A stretch of 64,000 bases of DNA from Ctena decussata (taxonomy: Eukaryota > Mollusca > Bivalvia > Lucinida > Lucinidae). The DNA is taken from the NCBI GenBank assembly GCA_963989385.1, contig OZ022502.1:47609454-47673453 (forward strand), written 5' to 3'. The notes under the pieces were generated by a model that saw only the letters and a list, made by a program, of their open reading frames with translations, ran no database searches and was not told the origin of the DNA. Below are positions 41,116 to 53,017 of this stretch, piece by piece (position 1 is the first letter of the stretch; each line of letters starts with the position of its first letter). The position numbers were made by a program, and so were the translations under genes.

Positions 41116-42284
41116 AGATTAAATGTGAAGTTATATGATCGGGGTACGGACAGTTGCATAGTTACTGTACCAGACCAGTAGAGCATGACTATCAATTCTG
41201 TATGTGACTATTGACTATAAACTCTTCCATTCAGATAATTTAGTTTTTTCATATTAAAGTATTGAATTCCAATGTCCTTCACAGTTGTTTTTTAAGTATA
41301 TATGCTGAATGATATATTAGTGAAAGCAAAATTATAAAATATTAATCGACTGACAACAGCTATATTAACAGATAAAGTACATAAGCCCTAAGGACGGAAA
41401 AGAAAAAAAAGTAAAATTCTTAGCCGCGCCCGTTAAGACATTCTGTTTAGTGTCATTGGTACTTTTGGTCTTTGGTTTTATTTCAACACGCACATGGTTT
41501 TATAAACCAGTTGTAAGTATTCTGAATAAATTGCAATTTAATCTAAATAAGCTTGCAGACTTTTGTTTTTCCTTATGCTGTGTTAAGGTGAATATATACA
41601 CTTCCATGTTATTTTTTGGACATTTTATCAAATGGAGGCGATTTTCATGACTCCTCGTTTGTTTCCCGGAGCGACAGAACCTTTCCTTTAAGAACACCCA
41701 TTTAGAAAAACGGAAAAACTGAAAATAACATAGTTGCACCCCTGAATCTGTATCCAAACACCGTAAGTAGCATTCTGATGTTGAAACAGTTCAGTGCTAT
41801 GTTCTGTATTTAAAATATTTACCATCAAATAATTAGTCTCTTCAGACAAATTACTCTCATACTTTACTATTATATGGGCATGTTCCGCAAACCCGAAAAA
41901 AACAATGTACTCCTCGGGCTACTCGAGTAGCCCGAAGAATACATGGGTAATGCTCGGGTTTAATCAAGTACTTAATACGAACGTGCCTATTGATTATCTT
42001 TCAAACTGATTAATACTGGACTTGCTGTATAGAAAATAGGCATCGACAGTTAAATACTGACCGAGCAAAAGTGCTAGCACATCGCAGACATTATTTGTCA
42101 ACGCCTATTATTATCGTGTCGTAATCGAATTTGCTGTTATTCCCAAAGGAATGTTTATTTTGAAGCGGTAAAGCAAAGGAGTATGCGCACTTGTCTGACC
42201 ATTCCAAGTAAATAAAGCAAATTTTCAATACTCATTTACTAAAGTACTCTGACTGCTTTGACTGCAAATGCAAAGAATTAGGGC
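41116..42284. other. No gene; one nested palindrome
   Basis: No gene seen; the 85-codon minus frame at 41500-41757 has no motif. A perfect 20-bp palindrome, CGGGCTACTCGAGTAGCCCG, lies at 41915-41934, with AAACCCGA (about 41889) and TCGGGTTT (about 41955) as outer complements. Confidence 0.5.
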
Positions 42285-42590
42285 TATAACGTCTTCTCTT
42301 CTGTACCAAACTTTCTACTTCCATTTTATCTTCTGTGTCAAAACCTCTACTCCCGTTTGGTCTTCTCAGCCGAATCGTCCACTCCCATTTAGTCATTTGT
42401 GCTGACATATAAACTCCCATTTGACCTACTGTGTCCAATCGTCTACTCACTGTGCAACGTCTACTTCGATTTTGCCGTTTATGCCTAAACGTCTACAATT
42501 TGGTTCTCTGCGTCAGTAACTCGAATTGCGTTTGGTCTTCTGTGTAATAAATGTCTATTCTCATTTGGTCTTCTACCAGTTACTGCTGCC
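42285..42590 (+). repeat. Degenerate ~30-bp minisatellite
   Basis: Words like CGTCTACTCCCATTTGGTCT and TCTTCTGTG recur roughly every 30 bp about ten times, heavily diverged. Related words in opposite orientation (AGTAGACGTTTTGGGAGTAG) occur at 44994-45068. Confidence 0.6.
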
Positions 42591-42873
42591 TCTATTAAAT
42601 CTCTACTATTAATAATAAAGATAATGAAGTATGAAACACATACAAATAGTTTGGCTGTACTCCTATGCCCCAATATTTAAGACAATGATGTTAATCACAC
42701 GCCAGTTGTCACTCACTATTTCATTTCCTTCCTAAATAGTTAACTATAACTGTAAAACAATCAGAAGGTAATTTATGTGAACCAACATGAAACAGGTTCT
42801 ATCACTGTTACTCAGATTTAATTTGTGTTCAGCAGTTTAAGTTTTAACCTGATTCTGAGTTAGTGTTTTATGC
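42591..42873. other. No feature recognised
   Basis: AT-rich spacer before the SINE. Confidence 0.4.
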
Positions 42874-43030
42874 TTTAGTGAGTGAGTGAACTCTGGTTTA
42901 ACGTCCCAGCGACAACTGGGTCATACGGAGACGGGACCTCAGTTTAAAGTCTCATCCGAAAGACCGGGGAAGCTGAGAACCCCTGGATTGGTAGTCCAGC
43001 GTGTGATTCACTATACTACCGCCGCTCTTT
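42874..43030 (-). mobile_element. tRNA-derived SINE, minus strand
   Basis: On the minus strand the right end reads GAGCGGCGGTAGTATAGTG (A-box-like) and later CCAGGGGTTCTCAGC (B-box-like). The body ends at GTTAAACCAGAGTTCACTC. Head-body layout and length suit a SINE; not a functional tRNA. Confidence 0.6.
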
Positions 43031-43989
43031 TTTATTATACTTTAGTCTGATACATGTTCTGTGTTTGAAAATGGAATATTTAAAGGTTCACAAGGCGATA
43101 ACATAACTATTTATAATGGATCTAAATATTCCAAAATAGGAAAGCAAATGCACAAGTGTTTTGGAGATGCTCCAATAGAAATTGTGCAGGAGAAATTTTG
43201 CTAAAGAAATTAGTAGCCAAAGTCATCTTCAAATATTTTGCAAAAGCACAAGCGGCTTAAATGACACATTCTTTCAATGATTTTGTAAAGGTGTTTACTC
43301 TTTATGTACCCCAGTTACACAATGTAGTGCCACAAGATATAAACACTCTAGAAAACTAACACCGTAAACGAAGCTGAAATCATCAGTAATTTTGAACATT
43401 AACTGGCTCAAAATCGTCTATGGATAGGGCATGGAGACAGCATTGCCCCGAACGCAAATGTCTATTCTGGAGCAGAAATCAGTCTTGACGGTGAATGGAT
43501 CCTAAAACACACAAAAAAAACAAATACTTAAAGGTTTAATCTTTCTTCAAATGGTGGGGAATACAAAACGATTATATATGCTGCAGACAAAATGCTTGAA
43601 CACTTATATGAAGTATCTGTATGGTGTATGGATGGTCCTTTTAAAGCTTAACCTACACTGTGCTATAAATAATTCACAATTATCATTTTTGACAAGTTCG
43701 ACTTTTTTTAGCTATGCTACTGCCAGGAAAATCAAGTCAGGTGTATGATAAAGCATTTTTTGTTTCTTAAACAGGAGTCACACGAAAGAGGTTTGAAGTT
43801 CAAACCTGATGAGATCCTTGCGGATTTGGAGAAGGCATTACATATAAGACTTAATTTTCAAAATTCAACTCTTTCTGGTTGTTATTAGGACTTCGACCAT
43901 TTCATCTGGAACTTGGTTCAAAGTAATGGATATGCTGCCTTGTACAAAGAAAATGAACACTTTGGAACTTTTAGTCAGGGTACTTCAGC
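43031..43989. other. No feature recognised
   Basis: AT-rich with chance frames only (65 codons at 43551-43748). Confidence 0.5.
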
Positions 43990-44228
43990 GATTCTTTTTT
44001 TCCAATATCTATGAAAGGGACATTGGCAAACAGTGCAGACCAGATCAGACGCCGCAATTTGCATTATTCGGTCAGAGTATATACTATTTGCATACGACAA
44101 ATTGGTATTTCTGCTTAAGATAAAATAAAAAAAGACAAGAAAATGATATCTAACTAGACACCCCTAAATTGGAAAATGGATTTATTCATTTAATAAATAT
44201 TGAATTGCCCGCTGGGCATAAATGAATA
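43990..44228 (+). repeat. Decayed family-B MITE
   Basis: GGGACATTGGCAAACAGTGC, CAGATCAGACGCCGC, CTAGACACCCCTAAATTG and the terminal CTGGGCATAAATGAA match the copy at 6502 in order. Confidence 0.6.
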
Positions 44229-45624
44229 ACATTAAAATATTCAGGACTGTAAAGTAAATTCCTGATTCTCTGGAATACCATGTTGGACACTATGAAAATA
44301 TCTAGATGTCCGGTTTGCTCGCAATAAAGTGGTGGAATCATCATGGCAATTGGTCGCCTTGGACAAACAACAATCTTCTGCGCTGTCATCATAGAATTAA
44401 CAAATTGGCAATGTAGTTAACCTTTATGAATTGACTGAATATCTGAAATCAGAAGAATCGGCAGTGGAAGTGACTTTCACTCAGGTACGCAGTGAGGCTA
44501 CTCCTAAAATACAATGAGCATCAAGAAAAAAAAGATTAAAAATGGCTAGGCTAAATAAGAGACATCAAGGGTTACAGTTTTCCATCTTGGATGTGATCAG
44601 GCAGTTGGATATGCTTTTGCACCTTAACCATTACCTTTAAGACAATGCAAGAAGAGCTTATTTCTGTAGGGTATTCGTTGACTTCCATTTTGTAGTTATC
44701 TTATGATTTTTAACTGATCTTACTCATCAAAGTTATCTTGGGATTTCATGCGTGTGTTATATTTCTGCAGATACATATATATCATGCATATGCCATTTAA
44801 AAGGTATACTAGACTAGAATAGAAAATGTGCTAAATTTCTGAACAATTAGAAACAAATTCTTACAACGACTTTATTTTTTATATGCTGTACGTGAATTTT
44901 GTGTGATATTCATATTCATATGAATTTCACTTGATTTTATTAGCGTTTATGGTACAACACAGCAAATTGGAAGAGACGTGTCGGCACAGTTCTACAAAAT
45001 GAAGTAGACGTCTTGGCATATGATAACAGTAGACGTTTTGGGAGTAGATGTTTTCAAATTAGACATAATGTCACTACCCAAATGCAAAGACCTAGCTCAG
45101 TTTGGCTAGTGCACGCCATACACATTAAAAATAAGCTAGAAATATTCACTGGTGTCTGATTAAGTTCAAAATTTTAAAGTTTATTGGTAAAAATTCTAAT
45201 TCATGTAAAATCAAATTTTAATTAATTTTCTTTCCAACTCTAATAGCTTTTGTAAAGTAAAATTGTAAGTAATGATGGGGGACTAGTGCACTCAGACTCC
45301 ATATTCTACCCTATAAACAAAAGGGGAAAGAAGTATATACACTTTCATTAACTGACAGCAGTTCACAAAAAGGTTTCCAAGACACCTGGTCATTCGGCTT
45401 CTCCATCTTAACACCGCTCATACAACAGGTAAGCAAAACACTATCAAGGACAACAAGAACAAGTCACTAAGTACAAGAGAAGAAGTACCGCCTTGGAACG
45501 GTCAGTAGAGACCCTTTTTGGCAAAACATATGGAAAGCCAGAGGGGTACATTGACCTCAAACGTGCATAAAACACTGTTCTAGTCATTCAGTAGCATTAA
45601 ATGCCTTATCCTCTATGGCGCATA
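44229..45624. other. No gene; inverted minisatellite scrap
   Basis: 44994-45068 carries AAGTAGACGTCTTGG, CAGTAGACGTTTTGGGAG and similar words in the opposite sense to 42285-42590. Otherwise AT-rich without recognised features. Confidence 0.45.
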
Positions 45625-45861
45625 TGAGCCGCGGCACGAGAAAACCAACAAAGTGGATGTTCGCCCAGCGCAGACTCAAAGCAGCCTGGGCATCCGCCCA
45701 GTCTGATCAGAGTCTTCGATGTCCGCATGCAGGTGGCTTAGACCCTTAGCTACCTTTTAAGTGCAAAGTAAAGACTCTGATCAAACTTGGCGGATGCCCT
45801 TGCTGATCTGGGTCTCTGCTGGGCGCACATGCCACTTTGTTGGTTTTCTCGTGTCGCGGCT
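45625..45861 (+). mobile_element. Foldback MITE, family A, copy 7
   Basis: Left end TGAGCCGCGGCACGAG; right end TCGTGTCGCGGCT, with the last two bases lost. Plus-oriented loop (CAGGTGGCTTAGACCCTTAG). Confidence 0.85.
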
Positions 45862-46602
45862 GTATTATTACGATTAATGCGCTCAAAATTATAATTTTCA
45901 GATCAGAAATAATGAACCTAGACGACCCAAAATGTTCGAAAACATGAACTGAGATTTTGTGAAGTTTACATAATTATGTTGATTATCGTGCAGTATTATG
46001 TTATTCCAGTCAGTTTAGGTACTTCTCGATGAGAATTTGATTATCTGACGGTATTTTCCACACGTTTTCTCTTCGCCTCAACTAATTGAAGTAGTGATAC
46101 AAAGTTTTTGTGAAGTAGTATATTTCGTGATAAGTTATTTAACTTCAGATTTGGCCTTATTCTAGACTGAATCGTGTCTTTCTTTTTCCTAAATACTGAA
46201 AAAGAAAAACTATTATTTCATTATTTGTCAATGTAATTATTTGTTAAGGCAGATCAGGAATTTCCAGATTCATTGAATTATTCCTCCCAGCTATAACTGT
46301 AGACAGAGATAATGTGTTTAGTTCTGAATATCTTTCGCCAAAGATTTCTAGGATATGATGCACACTGCTCAAACTATTCAAAGGAACAGCTGATATTTTT
46401 CAATCGACATTACTGCCACATTATACCCAGTTCAACAGCAATTTAATTCGACCGCCAGTGGCTAAAATTTTCTTATTCTGTAGCAGCATATAGAAGAAAG
46501 GGGTGAAATAAGAGACAACGAGAATTTCAAAACAATTCATGCCTTGCTCGTTCCTAAGGAGCAAATGTTGCAATTTTCATTGTTTTGTTGTTTGTTTGTT
46601 TG
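45862..46602. other. No feature recognised
   Basis: AT-rich. A (GTTT)n run near 46584-46605 leads into the next element. Confidence 0.5.
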
Positions 46603-48304
46603 TTTTTAGCTCACCTGAGCACGAAGTGCTCAAGGTGAGGTATTGTGATCGGTCTTTGTCCGTCGTCCGGCGTCAACTTTTGCTTTAAACGACTTCTTCT
46701 CCAAAACTGCTGGATGGATTTTGACATAATTTCACAGACATGTTCCTTGGGGGACTTTCTACCAAAATTGCTCAAATGGTTCCGCTCCGCTGAACAATAT
46801 GGCCACCAGAGCTAAAAATAGAAAAACCTTTAAACGACTTCGCCTCCAAAAATGCTGGATCGATTTTAAAATAATTTCACAGAGATATTCCTTAGGAGAC
46901 CCTCTACCAAAATTGCTCAAACAGTTCCGCTCCGCCGAACAATATGGCCGCCAGAGCTAAAAATAGAAAAACCTTAAAACAACTTCTCCTCCAAAACTGC
47001 TTTGCCAATTTTGAAATAATTTCACAGAAATGTTCCTCCAAAACTGCTGGATCGATTTTAAAATATTTTCATAGAGATGTTCCTTAGGAGACCCTCCACC
47101 AAAATTGCTCAAACGGTTCCGCTCCGCTGAACAATATGGCCGACAGAGCTAAAAATAGAAAAACCTTTAAACGACCTCTCCTCCAAAACTGATGGACCGA
47201 TTTTGAAATGATTTCACAGAAATGTTCCTTAGGAGACCCTTTACCAAAATTGCTCAAACAGTTCCGCTCCGCTAAACAATATGGCCACCAGAGCTAAAAA
47301 TAAAGAAAAGCTTTAAACATCATCGTCTCTGAAGCCAATGGCTCGATTTCAACAAAAATTCATAGAAATGTTTTACTCATGGCCCTGAACAAAAATTGCA
47401 GAAACGGTTCCACTCCGCTGAACAAAATGGCCGCCAGAGCTAAAAATAGAAATAAATCTTAGAATGACACAGAGGGCAGAGTTATGATCCAGTCATCATG
47501 AAACGTTGTCATAATGTTTATCTAAATGAAATCTAGACCATTTTTGAAACTGGGTCATATGGGGTCAAAAACTAGGTCAATGGGTCAAATCTTAGAAAAA
47601 CCTTGTGCACACTCTAAAGGGCACAGTTATGATCCAATCTTCATGAAACTTTGTCAGAATGTATATTTATATAAAATCGAGGCTAGATTTGAATCTGAGT
47701 CTTGTGGGTCAAAAACTAGGTCACTAGGTCAAATCTTAGAAAAACCTCGTGTACACTCTAGAGGGCACAGTTATGATCCAATCTAAGTGAAACATTGTCA
47801 GAATGTTTATTTTCATGAAATCTATTCCAGATTTGAAACTGGGCCATGTCAGGTCAAAAACTAGGTCACTAGGTCAGTTCTTAGAAAAACAGTGTGAACG
47901 CTTTAGAGGACACAGTTTTGTTCTAATCTTCATGAGACTTTGTCAGAATGTTTGTCTCGAACAAATCTGGACCAAGGGTGCAACTTGGTCATGTTGTGTC
48001 AAAAAGTAGGTCACTAGATTAAACCTTAGAAAAACATTGTGTACACTCTAGATGGCACAGTTTTGCTAACTTTGTCAGAATGTTCATATCCAAGAAACCT
48101 AGACCAGGTTTGAAACTGGGTCATGTGGGGTCAAAATCTAGGTCATCAGGTTAAATCTTATAAAAACCTTAGGTACACAATAAAGGGTTCATTTTCCATT
48201 TAATCTTTGTGAAACTCTGTTTGTCGGTCATATGGATGTCTCTGAGGTTAAGTACACATGATACTCAGGTGAGCGATCCAGGGCCATCATGGCCCTCTTG
48301 TTTA
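46603..48304 (+). mobile_element. CACCTGAG repeat element, copy 2
   Basis: Starts TTTTTAGCTCACCTGAGCAC and ends ACTCAGGTGAGCGATCC, then AGGGCCATCATGGCCCTCTTG. GCTCACCTGAG and CTCAGGTGAGC are exact inverted ends. The left half has ~140-190-bp units (CTTTAAACGACTTC..., AAAATTGCTCAAAC, GTTCCGCTCCGC, GAACAATATGGCC). The right half has ~145-bp units with GGGTCAAAAACTAGGTCA and GATCCAATCTTCATGAAAC. The two chance frames here (47526-47786, 47803-48009) follow the repeat period and are not genes. Confidence 0.8.
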
Positions 48305-48653
48305 AATTAAGGCATGTTTCTGGATGTCTCTAAGATTTTTTCAATCGAGTCGCCTTGTTATACGTTCAGTTTCATTGTAATTTCATGTTCTTCACCTATT
48401 CTGAAAAATTACAATATTTCGCCAAACCTCTGTTTTAATAAAAAAAAAAAAACAATCCATTTGCATGGATTGGATCAATATTGAATAAAAACTTATGCAG
48501 TCAGTAGCCTCTACCCTCTTTGAAAATTGGCAAAATAACTGAAAATTCCGTATCTTTGTCGATCGATAGTACATGACTCTCAAAGTGGGGATGTGTTGCA
48601 CTGTCATCTATAGAAATATAGTAGGTGCATCTTTGACATCTAGATAGTGTATA
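48305..48653. other. No feature recognised
   Basis: AT-rich with a poly(A) run near 48438-48452. Confidence 0.5.
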
Positions 48654-48891
48654 TGAGCCGCGACACAAGAAAACCAACAAAGTGGTTGTGCGCCCAACGC
48701 AGACTCTGATCAGCCTGGGCATTCGCCCCGTCAGATCAGACTCTTCGCTTTGCGCTTAAAGGGTAGCTAAGGGTCTAAGCTACCTCCATGCGGACAGCGA
48801 AGACTCTGATCAGACTGGGCGGATGCCCAGGCTGATCTGAGTCTGCGCTGGGCGCACAACCACATTGTTGGTTTTCTCGCGTCGCGGCTCA
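48654..48891 (-). mobile_element. Foldback MITE, family A, copy 8
   Basis: Best-preserved copy: TGAGCCGCGACACAAG at left, CGCGTCGCGGCTCA at right, ~100-bp arms almost fully complementary. Minus-oriented loop (GGGTAGCTAAGGGTCTAAGC). Confidence 0.88.
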
Positions 48892-51289
48892 TATTATGAT
48901 AACTAAGCAACAATATTACATAAAAACAACAGATCAGGGCATACACTGTTTGCATTTAATAGAGGCGTTTTAGAAACAAACAAATAATAGTAAACATGAA
49001 CCCGATAAACTTGAAACGACTTATCACAACCATGAGGCAAGACAGTTTAGTATTTGCGGGTAAATCCTCGGCAGTTATTTGCTTATGATATTAATTTATA
49101 TTTCAAAAGTTCAATACTGTATTTTCAATCGCAGCTGTACTTTAACGTTTTTAATTTCAGTTATCCTGCCTTTGCAATGTCTTCAGTACCTTGCCCTGTT
49201 GAATTAGAACCTTGCCCTGTTGGCTTAGAACTTATAAGTAACAGTCATATAGTTAATGACGTCAGACTAGTTTACTGTGATTGCCAATGAGAGACTAAAT
49301 TTCTGCGATACTGCGACTGCCAATCATATAAATAGGGAATTCATGGTAAATTATTTTTATACCTTGAAGAATCCCAATTTATGTATCGTTCAGTTATCAG
49401 TAAAATGAAAATTTAAAGGCCACGGGGAAATTATGCTTCTGTTTGAGCTATGGTTGGTGAAATGAACATAATTCTGGTCTATTTGCATGGTTAAAATAGT
49501 GTTAAAACCAAACAAAACAGTATAAATATGCATCGAAAGACAAGTTTCAATTTGGTGCTTTTATATATTGTATAAGGTAGCAGCATATATATAATCTAAA
49601 AGAGTTTGCGTGAACGTATTGTCAAAATCATATTTGCTTTATCAGTTCACACAAGCTGAAGCAAGTTATGTCAAAGGATGATTTTTGCGATTTGAATAAA
49701 TTATTATACATCATATATTGATTCTGAAAGGGTTTAAAAGGAGTAACCTGGCTTAAAGGTGAATAGGTACACTTTAAGGGAGGCAACTCTGCAATTTTAC
49801 TTCTTGTATCGCTTCTCCATGGTGGTCAATTTTTAAAGGCAAGACTTTTCTTTAAGATAGGCTCTTTTGAATGGCTAATTTGTCCAGGGACGCAAAAATT
49901 CCCTACATTTTCTTAAACAGCCGATGAAACATGACTGTGTATTAATGCACCTCAAATAAAGACGTCCAGCTCAGTATAGTTTATTTGTGTGCACTCCTAT
50001 TGTCGTTGCATCTACATCAACTCGTATCACAATGTTAATTAGATGGGCTTGTCTGTATGCTGTATGCAAAAAAAAGAACCCTGGAATAGAGACAGAACAG
50101 ACATTTCTATTGTATCTGATATTTGAAGAGATTAACCATCCAATTATTTGTCATTTTTAGCCTTACCATAGTTGTGATTAGCCCTGTAATTCTATTCTCT
50201 AAAAGCTGATTTTAGTGCGTGGAATATCATCACAGCAGACGTGTTGACCCTGTAAAAGTGCTCGCACGTTGTACTCATCAGTATCTATCATTATCATCAC
50301 TAAGTATAAATGTATTTTCCAATAACCATAAGCCAATTTGATTCCTGGAAAGGAGCGTCCGGCGTCTACTGCTCTTCGAATTCTATATGGTTATAAAAAA
50401 TAAGCTGTGTAGCGTGGACAAACTGTAAGATAGCATAATGTGAATGGGTACTTTTCAGGTGTAGCAGGGTACCATTTTATTTTTTTTTTTATTTATCTAT
50501 TTATTTATTTATGTTTTTTATTTATTATTGTCATTTTCTTCTCTTGTTTTGATTCCATTCGAAATGGGATAAACTATTAAAGGTAAATTCACTATTTAGA
50601 AGAAAATCAAACGGGAAATAAGAAAAAAATGTTTTCCTTTATAAAATGGCGGAAACCATATTAGTGTTCCCTGTCACCTTTCGACAGATAAATGACTGTG
50701 ACAAGATCTAGACCTAGACCTGAATAGTGGCAAAATATGGAAGTATACCACCTACTCACTTTAAGATCCATAACAGGTTGGTTTAGCAAAGAAGTCGTGT
50801 TAGATTTCGCAGATGGACAAGGTATCTGGTTCTTCTCTAGCTGCATACCCTTTTCAAACGTTTCGAGAGAAAAATATTTCTTTGAGATTTTTCTGATTAA
50901 GTCAGTCCTTCAAGCGTCAAAATAACAAGCAGACGACTAAATTTATGCCTGCGAAATCAAAAGAAAAAAAGTTTCGTCCACGCTGCATATATTTCATATC
51001 GAGACTCATACAAAGACCAGAAGGCAATCAGTGTAGTTCCAGTTGAGCCGCCTCGTTTGGATCAAAACTTTTTGAAAATTAACTAGTTCTATTTCACTGC
51101 TCTATCAGTGGTAAAATTATGAAATATTTTATCGTGAGGTATCGCCGCAAGCTTCGCACTACAGTTTCGTAAATTGTTATTGACTGTGTTCAGCCAAATT
51201 TGAACAAAAGTCACTGAAAGTTTCACATAAAAGGTTTAAAAAAATTGGATCATTTTAGATGACTAAAAAGCGAGTAAAACGGGAATAAT
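48892..51289. other. 2.4 kb without a recognised gene
   Basis: AACCTTGCCCTGTTG is repeated with 27-bp spacing near 49183-49225. A dispersed-repeat scrap (GCAACTCTGCA) lies near 49785, and a T-rich/(ATTT)n tract near 50476-50525. No gene motif on either strand. Confidence 0.5.
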
Positions 51290-51416
51290 TAATATCAGTG
51301 CGGCAGACGCGCATTTCTGTATTTAACTTCTGCAGTGTCGCTATACCCCAAGAGTTTGAAAGCAAAGAGTTGATAAGCAGGTCTCGGCAGGCAACGATCA
51401 TCCCTGTTACAGCCAC
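51290..51416 (-). repeat. Left half of a dispersed repeat split by the 51-55 kb element
   Basis: The reverse complement matches 17160-17290: GCCTGCCGAGACC, TTTCAAACTCTTGGGGT, GTTAAATACAGAAATGCGCG. The other half continues at 55338. Confidence 0.72.
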
Positions 51417-51711
51417 ACTTAAGCCCCAGTCACACACACACATTACGGATAGGGCGGATAGTTGCGGATAAAATCCTCAGTTTATCCTCAGAATTTGTGG
51501 GCGTGGTCTATTCTTATTTAATGAATTTACGGATATAATTACCAAGAGATGCGTATGGATACGGATAAGTACGAACTACTAACCTTCCGATACCTTCTGT
51601 AACCTTTAGATGCGGATAAATACCTTCAGATGCGGACTGTTGCGCATGCTTAGCGGAAAGAAGAAAAGAAAAGATTAACTGCGACGTCAACATCTGCGTT
51701 TACTCCTTGTA

Positions 51712-52060
51712 TGCTGCAGTCACACACACACATACGGATTGTGTGGATGCTACGGATGGCCCGTCCGTATATATCCGTTTTATCCGTAATGGATCCGTAT
51801 CAAATCCGCAGAGTCCGTAACTGTCCGTATCATATCCGCAGAGTCCGCAGGATCCGCGTCGAAATTTTGAAAAGTTTCAAAATTCGGGCGCGGATGAGTA
51901 AACCGTAATGGTGCGTTACTAAACGCATATGTCCGCATCTATCCGTATCTAATCCGTATCGCATACGTATCTATTCTGTATCTTATCCGTTATTGAACCT
52001 ATCATTCCGCAGTCCCACTCCAAGTTGAGGACCGATACGGTTTCAAGCGGATCGTTACTT
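51712..52060. repeat. Left inverted-repeat arm, ATCCGTA-rich
   Basis: Begins GCAGTCACACACACACATAC and ends near CGATACGGTTTCAAGCGGA. Dense in TCCGTAT/TCCGCAG words. It contains CGTCGAAATTTTGAAAAG and GGGCGCGGATGAGTAAACCG, both found inverted at 54985-55334. The 99- and 86-codon frames here are antisense shadows of each other. Confidence 0.85.
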
Positions 52061-53017
52061 TTAGTTACGGAAGTTACGGGTCTCGTTCGGCGTACTATAA
52101 CGGACTGTTTTCTACAGTTACGTTTCAATACAAAAAGGTTGCGTTCCAATACTGACAGATACCTACAGGATGGTTTGGAGAGGCGGCTGTACGGCAACAA
52201 CACCAGTAGTGGGGGGGGGGGGGGGAAGAGACAGAAACTGTATCTCAAGGACTACTACAACAGTGAGGCCGGGTTGGTGCAATAGCAGTGACGTATGGTG
52301 CAGTTATGGTGCGACGTTATGTTTCTTATTTGTAACAGTGGGGTCATCTTTTCATGAACTTGCCAATGGCAAAAGTAGTGCCATCATTTCATAACTTATT
52401 CGACTTTTATCATTTCGAATTAGTTGTCCAATATAGGACAAAGTAATTCTTTTATTAATTCCAATTAGTTGTTCAATATAGGACAAAGTTTAATGGTGAA
52501 ATGAAGCAATAAATATCTACTGGTCAGGTTTGAGAAGCCGAAACTTCGAAGATGGCCCATGTTCCTTCTTTCGAATGTGTTCTGTGCTCTTGAATGAGCT
52601 CTTTAAGATTTCTATTTTACTTCAGTGCCACTGGTGTGCCGTGAGGCGACCGTAAAACGTCTCATCTATAGTATTTTTCCTCTGAGGTCAAGAAAATATT
52701 CTGAGAAATCAGAAATTTTTGATTGGTTTAAATTTATAGTCTAGATTATTGCTTATTTTTCTTTTAGATCTTTTATGGTACTATTCAGTCTTTGAATTTA
52801 TTGCCTTATCAAAATTAAGAAATTACATTATGCTTTCTCTGGTTTTCGAAACCAAATCATATCGGGGTCACTGATGCGGTTTGAGTAGCCGAATTCTCGA
52901 AGTATGGTCCATATACCTTCCTTCGAATGCGTGCAGTATTCTTGAAGGATTAGAATAGTATCTACTTCATCAACTGCCGACTGAATATCTATGTCAACCA
53001 ATTAGTTAATGGGTACC
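52061..53017. other. Interior of the TIR element: G15 tract and a diverged direct repeat
   Basis: A run of 15 G lies at 52211-52225. AGCCGAAACTTCGAAGATGG and CCTTCTTTCGAATG (about 52535-52590) recur as AGCCGAATTCTCGAAGTATGG-like and CCTTCCTTCGAATG near 52887-52932. No gene seen. Confidence 0.6.

Noticed and set aside
52025..52285. Overlapping 86- and 99-codon frames on opposite strands
   Set aside because: Both run through the TIR arm and the G15 tract; no domain.
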